Assembly (NCBI RefSeq): GCF_016097555.1
Contig: NC_054713.1
Location: 2,432,025 to 2,496,024, forward strand
DNA: 64,000 nt
Direction of reading: 5' to 3'
Origin: Gigantopelta aegis
Lineage: Eukaryota; Mollusca; Gastropoda; Neomphalida; Peltospiridae
The notes below the pieces were generated by a model. The model searched no databases and had not been told where the DNA came from. It worked only from the letters and a program-made list of their open reading frames with translations. Shown one piece after another: positions 1-10,676 of the stretch (position 1 is the stretch's first letter; each line of letters starts with the position of its first letter). The position numbers were made by a program, and so were the translations under genes.

Positions 1-464
1 AAGGTAGAAAGGGGAAGAATGTTTTTGTTTTTTTCTTTTTTGTGTCAGTTTGTTTTTTTAACTCCCCCCGGCCATAATGTAGAACGCGGACTTTGTTGTA
101 ATGAATAAGAAGATTTGTGTGATTACGGTAATTGTGAAAGTTCTTTTGTTTTAGAAGCTAACTGTGATACAAACATTTTAAAAATTGACAAAAAACTTAA
201 AACTTGGTTTACCTGTATTGATAATTCAATTCATTACAAGTCATTCTTTCAGGTAAAAGAATGATACGGGTGCGGAATTGAAAAATATTTCACCAGACCA
301 CTGAACCAGTGAGACGACTTGGTAGGGGGCGAGTTGACCTGCTCCTATAATAATAATAATAATAAATAAATAAAAACAAACCAGTTAGCCAGAATGTTTT
401 TAAAATCTTGATAAGAGATATTTCTAAATTCTGAACAGTGAACCACATTGTTAAAAGCTACGAC
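1..464. other. AT-rich non-coding DNA
   Basis: I see no gene here. The stretch holds T-rich runs near the left edge and a short (TAA)n/(TAAA)n tract near 350-375. No open frame has recognisable similarity. Confidence 0.5.
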
Positions 465-738
465 AGGGGTGCAGAAATATTTAACTAGCCCGTTGGACCA
501 GAACCAACTAGAAAGCCAGAATTTCTATTTAGCAATGTCTCCATGTATGCGTATCATCCGTATGCGCAAACATGTGCGTATCAAAAAATTTGCTTCAATG
601 TATTTAAATTGTGGTGTCTCCATGTGTCCGTATTCTTATGTGTGAGTGTCTGCGTAAAAAAAACGTACGCACAGAATCGATAAATGTAGCAAAGTCTTCT
701 CTACGCTCACGCAGTACGGACACATAAATTCCATAAAA

Positions 739-1032
739 TTACATCATCTGTGAATTTCCCATTAAATTTGAAGCTAACATTGTGTGTGTCTTCATGATTT
801 CAATCTTTTCAACATGAAAACCATTAACGTGTCGAAAGTATAGGTGGAAACATGTTTCATCTAGTAACAATTCAGCTACAAGATGATAGTATGCACCACA
901 ATCCTTCCTTTTTTGACAGATAGGATGAACCCACACCTATGCTTTTTTCCCCTCTTTTCTTAAAGTTTTGGCAATTGTCAGTGCCAGTAACATGTCGTCA
1001 TCCTCTTCGTCCAGAAGGGCTAGAACTTTTCC
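739..1032 (-). pseudogene. PIF/Harbinger-like transposase N-terminal relic
   Basis: Reading the minus strand from about 1032 down to 739 gives an acidic stretch (LLDEEDDDMLLALTIAK), then a basic stretch, then the segment WVHPICQKRKDCGAYYHLV, followed by a Leu/Arg-type segment and a YFR-like motif (CFHLYFRHVNGF). This order (acidic, basic, 'W-V-H-P', 'G-x-Y-x-x-L-V', 'YFR') is what N-termini of HARBI1/PIF-Harbinger transposases look like. A frame change occurs near 936. The catalytic DDE region is not visible, so this is a broken fragment. Recognition is from motif memory without alignment. Confidence 0.5.
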
Positions 1033-1261
1033 CCTACTCCTATTTCAGTGGCCACTTCCTCAATTTACATGTGACGTCATGCCAAACAATTTTACGCATT
1101 CTTCTACGCACACATGGAGACAGTCATTATGCATACGTACATGTTCGCGCATACATGCACATGGACACGTACCTTTAGTCCGCCAGCCTATGGAACAATT
1201 TGGCTAAAATGGAACCGATTTGGCTATATGGCACCTCAATGTTTTAGTGAATACGGTACCC

Positions 1262-1335
1262 TCTGTTGAAACTTATTTCACTCGGAACATAAACATGATG
1301 CGGAATGGAAGCTTGTTTAATATCCTATAATTATT
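1262..1335. repeat. Single arm of a foldback element
   Basis: The segment containing 'atttcactcggaacataaac' and 'gaatggaagcttg' matches one arm of the near-complete foldback at 58571-58722 with few differences. Only one arm is present here, so it is a truncated copy or a solo arm. Confidence 0.55.
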
Positions 1336-1448
1336 AAATGTTGAACAGTGTAAGCAAAGTATGTTTTAGACCTGTAAACACCTGTGGACTGCATTTTGAA
1401 GATAACAAAACATATATTTGTTGCAGTGGCAGCTTAAATCCATGACGT

Positions 1449-2185
1449 TTGACACCCAAGGCAGTTCGCCCCCAGTTTGACCTGTTCGCCCCATGTACCA
1501 GTTCTCCCCCAAGTCGATTCGCCCCCAACTGTTTGCTTGTTTGCCCCCAACTATTTGGCAGTTCGTCCCCAGCTCTCAATTATTTGTTACATTTAACCAA
1601 TTATTGTATTGTTTCTTTAGAGGCAAGTTAAACCGTGTGTGTTTCTTTTCTTAGAGGGGAGGGATTGTCGTCTTTCCACGATTTGGATGGATCATGAGTC
1701 AGTCTGAGCACATTTGATATAATCACCAGTTTAATTCATTAATATATATATATATATATATATAAAGAACACTTTTACACACACAAACCACATCATCAAC
1801 ATTTATTAAAACATCCATTCCTGCCAGAGATAGGATCTGTTTTAGGAATAAAGAAATAATTTGAGTAAAAAGAATTATGAGCATCTACAAACTATCACAA
1901 ATAAAACAATATAAACTTCCACCTTGTTTGATTTTAAAACAATGGTTAATCAGCTACATAACCTTGATGCTGATTATGCATCTTCGGCTAACACCTAAGA
2001 GGGCTTTGAACCGCAATGCCAATTCGATATGGCCTCTTCTGGTGAGCGTTATTCTAATTGAGGTATTATCTTTGTGGGGGCGAACTGGTTAAGCACGCGG
2101 GGTTGAACTGACGTCTGATTTGGGGGTGAACTGACTGGGGGCAAACTAGCTTGGGGACAAAATGTCTGGTACCTGGCAGCTTGGA
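1449..2185. repeat. Foldback element with clustered GGGGGCGAACTG units
   Basis: The left end (about 1452-1580) carries several copies of 'cagttcgccccca'-like units in one orientation. The right end (about 2072-2185) carries the complementary 'gggggcgaactg' units. The middle is AT-rich with a (TA)n run at 1741-1764. Similar units occur once more at 5270-5370. The arrangement is a long inverted repeat built of short direct repeats, typical of foldback-type non-autonomous elements. No coding capacity is seen. Confidence 0.55.
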
Positions 2186-2359
2186 TGGAAGTAGTTTCAT
2201 TTCGCTGACTTCTAGCTAGCTGCTAATACTTCTATCTCCCCTATATCTATAGACATAAAAATAAAGCAAAGTAATAAATTATTAATATAGCTGTTTTTTT
2301 ATTGAAGATATCATTAATAACTTGTAAGAATTCTGGTACCATTTTAGCCATAATTTTTT

Positions 2360-2520
2360 TTTTAAATGGTTCCGTTTTAGCTAAACGTTGTGGGGCCGTT
2401 TCAGCCAATGCTAGGTTCCGTTTTTGTCCAGTTTGGTTCTGTTTTCGTTTGGAGCCGTTTTTGGAACAGTTCCTTTTCTGGGATGTCGTGCTAGTACAGT
2501 TTGGAACTCCGAAGTCGTAT
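2360..2520. repeat. Cluster of GGTTCCGTTTT motifs
   Basis: The motif 'ggttccgttt' and close variants recur every 20-40 bases (for example 2366, 2412, 2470). A related motif in the opposite orientation lies at 1188-1225. The cluster is degenerate and non-coding. Confidence 0.35.
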
Positions 2521-2872
2521 ATTGGCAATGAGGTACAGGTGCCGATATTGTTGTGTACTTCGTCATAATTCTGAACCGTTTGTTTGAATGGTTTGAAATT
2601 CTGACATGGCTGATGCAGAATCATAGATTCAATGAGATAAAACAAAAACAAAACAACGAAAAAGGTACAGTCAGTCAAAAAAAGACAGACCGCCCGTCGG
2701 CCTGGTTGTGGTATGTTTTTACTCGCATTTGGCGATCAGGCGAGAACTTTCTGCACCCCTTCTACAATAAATTATTCTCCTACCATTATTTACTGTTAGA
2801 TTTCTCCCACATTTTGTCTAGACAGAAATCTTCAAAAACCCCATTACAATAACACAAATTTAGTATGTATGA

Positions 2873-4136
2873 TTTCAGGCCTTCAGAGTTCACGGTAATG
2901 ATTGTTTCCGGTACAGTATCGGTAAAATCACGGAACCAAAATTTTGTTTCCCATGATTATCATATCGAATACAGCTATTAAAAATAATATATATAATTTT
3001 TATTATTATTATTGTTTCTGATATCTCACTAATGGAGAGTGCGGGGCTTCTAGATTATGGTAGCCCCACTCCCACGGCTAGTGATATTCAATGTTGGGCT
3101 AGTAAATAACTACAATTGCCATGTCAGACAGGGCTTCTAGATTATGGTAGCCCCACTCCCATGGCTAGTGATATTCAATGTTGGGCTAGTAAATAACTAC
3201 AATTGCCATGCCAGACAGGGCTTCTAGATTATGGTAGCCCCACTCCCGTGGCTAGTGATATTCAATGTTGGGCTAGTAAAGAACTACAATTGCCATGCCC
3301 GACGGCTAGTGAAACGTTTTTGGTCAAATGTTGCAGTTACGTCTATTTTGTAATTATGAATATCCTGCACCCACTCCAACCCACAAATGTTACTTTTTAA
3401 CCTCCATCTCCCTCTTCAGGTGATATATCACATTATTACTCTTATTTAGTAAAGTAGGGCTAGTAAATTTTTTAAATCGGTGATCCCATGGCTAGTGGAT
3501 TTTATAAAAATTCTACATGCCCTGAGAGTGTGTTTGACACAATCAAAAGACCCGATTCGGATTGTTGTGTTAACCAAAGTTCTCTGTGTTCTGATTTAAG
3601 TAAATCAAATCAGAGTTCACACACGTGCTCAAATCAAACATGTTACACAAGTTACTGGCACTAATTATTTGTAGTGTATCTCTTAAATGTAGGGGTCAGG
3701 AAATAGTATTTAAATTCAAATATAATTTTGTAGAAAATATTTAACCTTTTGACTACTGTCACTGAAGTTGACAAACGTCAATGTCATACATGTGCCTGAG
3801 TACTGAAGGTGACAATCGAATAGGCTCCACTATTTCCAGTGGTTTTATTATGGAAGGAAATGACATAGGCCAAAATGATTATTGTTATTGAGCTGTCAAA
3901 ATCACAACCATGCATATAACGAGAGGGCGTGTCGAAAATCAACTTTATATTGAATTTGAAAATGTGTCTGTTTGTAAACACAGATTTTTTCGATAATTTA
4001 AATCAATGGTATTAAAAATGGGTTTCCATGACTCTTTTCGCGGAGCCTAAAAACAATTTCTGATGGGTTCCCATGATCACAAGACACGGAACCGAAAAAG
4101 TGTTTCCCGTGAAATTTGAAATCCTAAGGCCTGTGA
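2873..4136. repeat. Region bounded by ~85-bp inverted arms
   Basis: The left arm (about 2873-2960) and right arm (about 4048-4136) are imperfect inverted repeats. Both contain 'caggcctt', a 'cacggaacc' block and a 'gtttccc' block, in opposite orientation. The inside holds the 87-bp tandem repeat and AT-rich DNA without a gene. It may be a decayed non-autonomous DNA transposon. Confidence 0.4.
3045..3306. repeat. 87-bp tandem repeat, 3 copies
   Basis: Copies start at 3045, 3132 and 3219. Each begins with 'ggcttctagattatggtag' and contains 'gggctagtaa'. The copies differ at only a few positions. Confidence 0.9.
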
Positions 4137-4378
4137 TTTTATTATTTTTTAAATAACTTATTTTTATTGGTTTTGTTTCGATTTACCCACATCACAGAGG
4201 ACGGTCAAGCATTCTCGTTACATGAACTTGGTAAATCGTTTTGACACTGATTATTTAGGGGATGCCTGTGACATGACTAAAAAATAATACGTCACACCTC
4301 TGCGCTCCAAATAGCCATTATTTTCCCCTGAATTATGGACCATCGACATACTATAATTATTTTTATAAAATATTCAAT

Positions 4379-4613
4379 CAGGGTTTCTGCCAGAGGTAAA
4401 ATGGGTATGGCACCATACCCAAATTATTATTTTTTTAAGTTAACATTTTGACAAAATTAATGACTCTTACCATTATTGTATGATTTTCTTAACCCTAACC
4501 CTAAATGTAACCCATTTTCGTTGTGGGAGAGGCCCCCCATACCCCCTGTTGACTGTGGTTGCATTCAATTCCATAGCGCCATACCCAAAATTATCTTTCT
4601 GGCAGAAACACTG
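4379..4613. mobile_element. MITE with ~18-bp terminal repeats
   Basis: The left end carries 'agggtttctgccag' followed by 'gggtatggc'. The right end carries 'gccatacccaaa' followed by 'ctggcagaaacact'. These are imperfect inverted repeats of about 15 bp at the tips plus a nested inner pair. The element is about 235 bp and AT-rich inside, with no frame. A short telomere-like 'aaccctaaccctaaa' lies inside and looks coincidental. Confidence 0.6.
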
Positions 4614-5460
4614 TCAATAATAAGTAGGATATGGTGGTTATGTTGATGGTTATATAAAAGTACTTTTACGTACAAATCAAATGTATATATTTCAGATAAT
4701 ACTTTGTTGTGTCATTAATTAGGTCAACCATCCGTGACTGAGTGCCTATATGATACAAACTCTTTTTTTTATTTAAAAGGTTAGTCATGGAACTAAAACA
4801 AATAAGTTGATACTTTGAAGATGATTGGACTCTTTTATTTGTATAGGTGGTAGTCACTGTGCCCTTTCTTTACTACTGGGATTAACAAATGAGGTCAATC
4901 CAGGGATTAGTAATGAAGTATTAAGAAGATAATCACCATCTGCAATGATTGCTGTTAACTATTAATATGTATTCTCAGCAATCTGGTCAGCCTAGATCAA
5001 AGGGCTTTCGATTTACATAGCACCTGTCGTGTCACAGCCATAGTGGACAAGCTCTTATTTCAGCTCATTAAAAACTGCAGTACCTACACTAATATATGAA
5101 TATTTAAGTAAGGACACAAATTTAATTTGTGTTTGGTCTTTGTACCTGAATTTGAATTTTATTCCAGTATTAAATGGCATTAAACAATATGGGTGTCAGT
5201 GATTAAACAATTGCCTGTTTCGTAAATTTAGATTTTTTTTTATTGATATTCAAAAATGAACACACCAAACCCCAAGTGGGGATGAACTGGTAATATATTC
5301 AGGGCAAACTGACATAATTTTTGCGGGGCAAAGTGAGGTGGGGAGAACATGTCTGGAGTGAAATGTCAGGCATTCAGATATTTTTCCATGATAATATTGA
5401 TATAAGCTAACCAATAGTGCAAGTAATGGTTGGATATTTTGTCAAAGTTATGAAATATCT
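4614..5460. other. AT-rich non-coding DNA
   Basis: No gene is visible. Short frames here lack any recognisable domain. A fragment with 'gggcaaactga' and 'atgtctgg' words near 5270-5370 resembles the foldback end at 2075-2185. Confidence 0.5.
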
Positions 5461-5640
5461 TTTATTATAATCTGTGAAAACTAAAGTTATTTGCCATCTG
5501 ATCAGAACAGTGACTGTATTTTTATTATAATCTGTGAACACTAAAGTTATTTGCCATCTGATCAGAACAGTGACTGTATTTTTATTATAATCTGTGAACA
5601 CTAAAGTTATTTGCCATCTGATCAGAACAGTGACTGTATT
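5461..5640. repeat. 60-bp tandem repeat, 3 copies
   Basis: Three back-to-back 60-bp units start at 5461, 5521 and 5581. They are nearly identical; the first unit differs at 'gaaaacta' versus 'gaacacta'. No function is evident. Confidence 0.95.
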
Positions 5641-6220
5641 TTTTCATGACCACTAACTTCTGATATTTTGTCACGGTCGCCGATTTAATTAATCATGGCT
5701 GATGGTTTTTATGTACTGTCATTTGTTTATCCTGCAATTTGTAAAATAAAAGTACAAAATAAAAACAAACAAAATTAGTCGGTTCACCGAAACAAATACC
5801 AAGGCCTTGACCTTAACTTAGGTTATGAAATATGGTAGCTCTCATTAAAATTGGTAGCCCCATAGTTTTACTAAATTTAAAAAGGAAAGGAAAAAAGCAA
5901 AATCATTCATTTTTATTTGAACATTGTTTTAGATGTTTTGTGGGTGTTTTTTTAGGTGTTTATGCATCTTGTTGATTGCGGAGTAACTGGAGGCAGACAT
6001 CTGGTAGCCTGACCGAAAAATCAGTAGCCAAAAAACTCTGGGCTACTGCTGATGTCGAGCCCTGATACCCGCGATCTACTCTATTCAAGAAAATCGCTCC
6101 CCTGAAACAATGCTAGGTAAAATAATTGTCTTGTTATACAATATTTTTTTACTTTATTTGAAACCTTGTGATTGCTTGCCTGGCATCCTTTTAGGAGAGT
6201 GATCTTCAGATTGCCTTTAT
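5641..6220. other. Non-coding DNA with 'ggtagcc' words
   Basis: No gene is visible. Fragments such as 'ggtagccccata' (near 5850) and 'gggctactg' (near 6045) resemble the words in the 87-bp repeat at 3045 and the element at 60503. This suggests decayed copies of one dispersed family. Confidence 0.35.
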
Positions 6221-6224
6221 TATG

Positions 6225-6428
6225 CTCGACACCACAACTGGACGAAGGCAGTGGTATGTGCTTTCCTGTATGTGGGAAAGTGCATATAAAACATCCCTTG
6301 CTGCATTAGGGAAACTGTGGCGGGTTTCTTCTGATGACTACGTGTCAGAATTGCCAACTGTTTGACATCAGTAGCTGATGATTAATTAATCAATGTGCTC
6401 CAGTGGTGTCATTAAACAAAACAAACTT
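6225..6428 (+). mobile_element. SINE, 5'-truncated, A-type tail
   Basis: The shared SINE core is present ('gtggtatgtgct', then 'gcatataaaacatcccttgc'), followed by the A tail ('gatgattaattaatcaatg', then 'gtgtcattaaacaaaac'). The tRNA-like head is missing. No clean target duplication was found. Confidence 0.8.
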
Positions 6429-6429
6429 T

Positions 6430-7273
6430 TATTATACTCGAGGTGAAGACTGGCTTGTATTCAAGCCAATCTTTAAAACCATTGTGAGATTTTGGTTAAA
6501 AAAAATTAAGTGTCATAAGGTCTCCCTGTTTGCAACTCTTTAGAGCTCAACACCAATCCAGCAAGCCCTGCCATGCGTTTCTAGTAGAACAGAAGACACT
6601 AAATGTTTTGCATGAAATCATGGAAAAGATCGCTATTCAAGACTGTGGTTTCCCAGGATTTTGAGATATATGTTGACTGTGTCATTTCGAAAAATCAATG
6701 TAATTTGTACAAATAATTTGTACAAGCCATGCGGGCTCATATGCTAGCCAAGCTAGAGAGTCCTGTGATTTTGGAGAGCCTCAGCTCCCGGACTCTCCTC
6801 GAAATTGTACACTGGTGTACATGTCCATTATTAATTTTGTAAATTGTTGGTAATTTTTTCTTTTTTATATAAATACATACATACTTTAATTGGATATATA
6901 CATGTCCATTTGATAATTGGGAAAAATATACTTTTAATTATTTGTTATTATTATGGTTGTAATCCTTCAAGAAAAGAGAATATAAACTTTGTGTAACAAT
7001 CTTTGAAACTTGTATTGTGAACAACGACACAAGGAGTGGAGGGCATAAGTCAGATTTATATCTTTATTCATATACAGTTGAACAAATAGCCATACATTTT
7101 CGTCCATGATTTGTGGTGTGGGTGGGTGGATGGCACACGCCCTCCAGGTTCCCATAGACTTGAATATACAATGTTGTGTAATTTGCAACTAATCAAAGAT
7201 ATTCAATTTAAGTGAAATCGATTGTTCATATCAGCTAAATTGTCTTTTTTCTTCTTCTTTTTTTTCTCTCCAG
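6430..7273. other. Non-coding DNA upstream of the LRR-Ig exon
   Basis: No gene is visible. The last bases form a pyrimidine-rich tract ending in 'ctctccag' at 7273, which serves as a splice acceptor for the exon starting at 7274. The upstream non-coding exon of that gene was not located. Confidence 0.5.
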
Positions 7274-7322
7274 GAAAAGCAGCCAGCAATGACAGAATAT
7301 GTTCAATAAGTTTTGTCATTAA
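7271..7322 (+). promoter_or_regulatory. Splice acceptor and two short upstream frames
   Basis: A long pyrimidine tract followed by CAG at 7271-7273 predicts an intron end. The exon sequence then contains two overlapping mini-frames before the main start: ATG at 7289 (six codons, stop 7307-7309) and ATG at 7299 (seven codons, stop 7320-7322). Upstream frames like these usually dampen translation of the main frame; that effect here is inference. Confidence 0.55.
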
Positions 7323-7336
7323 AACCGCTGACAAGC

Positions 7337-9322
7337 ATGTGGGCAGATAAGTTTGCGGCAGTTACCTGTATACTGCTGGTATCACATTTAGTGGCATCTC
7401 ATGCCAGACTTGCCACACCTGTGAAAGAACCGAATCGGGCTCCGTGTCCACAGTCCTGTACCTGTCAGTTCACTCACAAGATCTCGTGCCGGTGGCAGCC
7501 ACAGTGGAGCAATATATGGCTGAATGTGTCTGGATTCCTGGTGAAACATCCCCACGTGGGTGAGCTTTCAATTCACGGCGGACTCCTGGATGTTCCCTAC
7601 CTTGAGAAAAACGTCAGTGCCATTCATTTGCTCAATTTAGTCAACAATAACCTGACTGGTCTGCTCTCGCAGGCTTTCCGTGGCTTGGATCATCTGGTGA
7701 CTCTCGATGTAAGCTACAACGATGTTAGTCGAGTGGAGGCAGGAGTCTTCAGTGGACTCCATCGGCTACAGTATTTGAACCTGAGTCACAACAACATACA
7801 GACACTACCGAGAAGAGTCTTTCATGATGTGTCACTGCTGAAGGTTGTGAACCTCGGGAGCAATCAGCTAGAAACCATTCCTCAGGATGTGTTTCACGTG
7901 TTACGCAAGGTGGAGGTCATAGACCTCGCGTCTAACCGTCTTTCATATCTGACCTCTGTCCATTTCCAGGACCTGGAGCGTCTCAAGGAGCTGAACCTTG
8001 CGGGAAACTGGTTCAGGATCTTTCACTATGACTTGATGCCCGTCTTCCATAGCATTCCACGTATCAATTTGTCGGAGAATCCTTTCGATTGTTCGTGTGC
8101 CGTTATGGCACTGAGAAACACCATCGATGAGCTGGCCATCACCTCGAATCATTCCGTGGTATTCAATATGACACGCAAGCTCAAATATGGATACTCGTCC
8201 GATCACTTCGCAGACCTGGATAAATACCGGTGTAGCACCCCTCAGTCCATATCTGGCGTGCCCCTCACAGCTCTGGATACCACGAGACTGAGCTGTGCCG
8301 CGCCCACCATAACAACGGTATCTGAAGAGCAGGAAATCCGAGTCCAAGGTGACGTGTTTTTGAATTGTGAAGCCTTTGGCTACCCCAGCCCTGCCATCGT
8401 GTGGTACACCCCATGGGGAGAGATCTATACACACCACAAGTACCACCCTCTGTTGGGAGATGTAGGCGCCAAGATGCACACTAGTCGGTCGTTCAAGACT
8501 TTCAACATTGGCAGGACGACGATAACCGCTCTGGAGAACGGATCGCTTCACATAACACGATTCCGGGGTTATTTTGCGGGCAATTTTTCGTGTTTCGTGA
8601 TTGGGCCGTCAGGAAACGCCAGCTTAAGTGCCTACGTCGGCATCACGTCGTTATTCAAATCGGTCTACTACGAGAGTCTTTTGATAGCAGTGCACTGTGT
8701 TGGCTCCATGTTGGCTGTCGGCTTCATTGTCGGAGGCCTGCGCATTCTCGTGACTGTGATCAAACGCAAGATGAAGAAGGAGAAGGAACTCGTGGCTGAC
8801 TTCGAGGAGACCAAATCGATGGCGAAGCACGTCGAATCGACCAGCTGCAGCAACGACGACGACGACGACAATGACTACCATGATGAATACGGTTCAGAAC
8901 AGTCGCTCGCTTCTCCCATCTCTCTGACTCCCGAGCTAACAAGGAAATTCCCCACTCCGGAAGACATCAGCCCCTCGGGGTGGACCACGGGGAACATCTT
9001 GGAGACCTTGGACGAGGCTCGGGGGCGTCTCTCCGTGGGGGTGGGCCGGAAGATGGAGAAGATGAGGTGTCAGGTCCAGTCATTCAGGGAGAGCGGGACG
9101 GTATACGTGCAGAACATCCGGTCGTCCAGCAGCCTGGCCGCCAACAGGGTGAGGGCCGGGGTGGTGCTGGGCGTGGAGACCATCAAATACAGCGCCCAGT
9201 CCATCAGGGAGTTCTGCTGGAACGGGGACATGAGTGGACAGACCATCTCCATGGTGTCCATGTCCACAGACGTCGACACAGAGAAGCGGACGGAGGTTAT
9301 CCAGACAGTCACCTTCGTCTAG
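7337..9322 (+). CDS. LRR and Ig domain transmembrane receptor
   Basis: This predicts a 661-residue single-pass cell-surface protein. A frame open from 7313 begins with TTG; the first ATG is at 7337 (A at -3) and is followed directly by a hydrophobic signal peptide, so I take 7337. Order of domains: signal peptide (about 1-23); LRR N-cap with Cys 37, 41, 43, 51; six or seven 24-residue leucine-rich repeats (about 93-247); LRR C-cap with NPFDCSC and later Cys 299 and 320; one Ig domain (Cys 344 to Cys 419, with VWY between); a membrane segment (about 447-475); a basic stop-transfer KRKMKK; and a cytoplasmic tail of about 180 residues with a run of five Asp. The last residues, TVTFV, fit a class I PDZ ligand (T at -2, V at 0). 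The layout is that of kekkon/AMIGO/LINGO/LRIT-type receptors. Which subfamily it belongs to cannot be settled by eye. The coding region has no intron. Confidence 0.88.
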   Translation: MWADKFAAVTCILLVSHLVASHARLATPVKEPNRAPCPQSCTCQFTHKISCRWQPQWSNIWLNVSGFLVKHPHVGELSIHGGLLDVPYLEKNVSAIHLLNLVNNNLTGLLSQAFRGLDHLVTLDVSYNDVSRVEAGVFSGLHRLQYLNLSHNNIQTLPRRVFHDVSLLKVVNLGSNQLETIPQDVFHVLRKVEVIDLASNRLSYLTSVHFQDLERLKELNLAGNWFRIFHYDLMPVFHSIPRINLSENPFDCSCAVMALRNTIDELAITSNHSVVFNMTRKLKYGYSSDHFADLDKYRCSTPQSISGVPLTALDTTRLSCAAPTITTVSEEQEIRVQGDVFLNCEAFGYPSPAIVWYTPWGEIYTHHKYHPLLGDVGAKMHTSRSFKTFNIGRTTITALENGSLHITRFRGYFAGNFSCFVIGPSGNASLSAYVGITSLFKSVYYESLLIAVHCVGSMLAVGFIVGGLRILVTVIKRKMKKEKELVADFEETKSMAKHVESTSCSNDDDDDNDYHDEYGSEQSLASPISLTPELTRKFPTPEDISPSGWTTGNILETLDEARGRLSVGVGRKMEKMRCQVQSFRESGTVYVQNIRSSSSLAANRVRAGVVLGVETIKYSAQSIREFCWNGDMSGQTISMVSMSTDVDTEKRTEVIQTVTFV

Positions 9323-10676
9323 ACGGGTCACGGTGTGATGATCACCTATGTGTAGACTCGTCACAGGCAGGCAGACAGAAATGGTTGTATCTATGCTCTT
9401 TTTTCCTTCTTTTTTTTCTCTTTTTTTTTTCTTTTTAAATCCAACCCATTGTTCCCTTTTCTTTCTCTCCTTTGTGAATTCTCAGGGTTCACACTGGGAA
9501 AAAATTTGGTTAAGCCAGTTTTCAGAAATGCACAGTATTTCCTTGAAGTTGACTAAAATGTGGTTATGTTGAGGAATATTTTTACTAACCAAAAACTAAA
9601 TTTTGTAGCCATTTTGTATGAACGAAAATGAGCACTTGGCTATTTTGGCAATGTACTTGGTGAGCCGTGATTCTAGAGCTTAATTATTCCCTTCCCACTT
9701 CTTGTCCTATGGCCATCTGGACCACATTCCTGTTTTTTCCAGTCAGCTTGGGCTGTGGGTTTAGAGTGGGAGTCATGCAAAGCAATATAAATCAACAAAA
9801 TTGCTTTCTTGTCAAAAGTTGGACAGAATTCTGAATTTTCTTTTTCAGAGTTAAATGCCAATTTATCCAGAATTTAGGATTTTAAACCATTTGTATAGTG
9901 TTGCTGTGTTTTTTACTGTTCAAAATGTTTAATCCCGGTAATCTCCACCCGTAACATATATTATAGTTTGAGCTGATGATTTGCATACATTCAGATTGAG
10001 ATCCACAGTTTTAGACCATTGTCCAACCCTAACCCTGGGGCAAACCTCAATACCCGACTAACAATATTAAAATTTTGAGATTTGGTTTTTGTGTGTGACC
10101 CACTTCCATCTCTGCTTTTTAAATGTTAGAATTTTGTTTTTCTTCTGAAAACCATAACTTTGTGAACGTGGCCAGTTTTGTCTGTTGGCTTTTCGATGTG
10201 TTATGTTACATGTAGAAATTGTCAAATCTTTGTTACGCTGCTGCTCAAAACTCGGTGGAGATGAGACCGACTACTACTCAATGGTCAGTCTACGTCACAG
10301 GTCCATCGCATCTATGACACACAATGGTGTCCAGTTTTGCAATTATTTCATTTATTTGTGATATTGATAAATATTTCCTCCAATGTAACTTCCTATCAAT
10401 TCCACACACAATAGTTGTAATTGTGATTCACTCAAGGACATGTTATTTGGAAATTAATATGTTGCCACTGGTGATACTATAAACAGTGGTTTCACAGAGA
10501 ATCCCCTTCCAATCATAGAAGGTGTATGTTTTGTAGCTGTATCCATAATGGTTTTGGCCTCCAGTTGCTCTATTTTGAATTGACCACAAAGAATTATGGA
10601 TAAATTGTGTGTGAGAAACATGTAGACATAATATATATATTTATATAACATCATGCGTTTAACCTGGTCCTGTGTT
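9323..10676. other. 3' flank of the LRR-Ig gene
   Basis: A T-rich stretch (9400-9440) follows the stop codon and probably belongs to the 3' UTR. I found no clear canonical polyadenylation signal close to the stop. The rest is AT-rich without a supported gene. Confidence 0.4.

Larger units (their letters stand above)
465..2760. mobile_element. Possible DNA transposon with 13-bp terminal repeats
   Basis: The ends carry the inverted repeat AGGGGTGCAGAAA (465-477) and its complement (2748-2760). The same two ends bound a short element at 60503-60846, and the internal sequence just inside both ends is also shared (a segment with 'tagcccg' on the left and 'actcgcatttggcga' on the right). The 2.3-kb span contains a PIF/Harbinger-like coding relic, so it may be a decayed longer relative of the short copy. 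It also holds unrelated insertions such as the foldback at 1449-2185. The boundaries are seen; the assignment as one element is inference. Confidence 0.45.

Noticed and set aside
4490-4506. Telomere-like 'aaccctaaccctaaa'
   Set aside because: There are only two and a half units, inside a MITE; too short to be a telomeric tract.
7943-8551. 202-residue minus-strand frame
   Set aside because: It is antisense to the LRR-Ig coding exon and has no recognisable domain.
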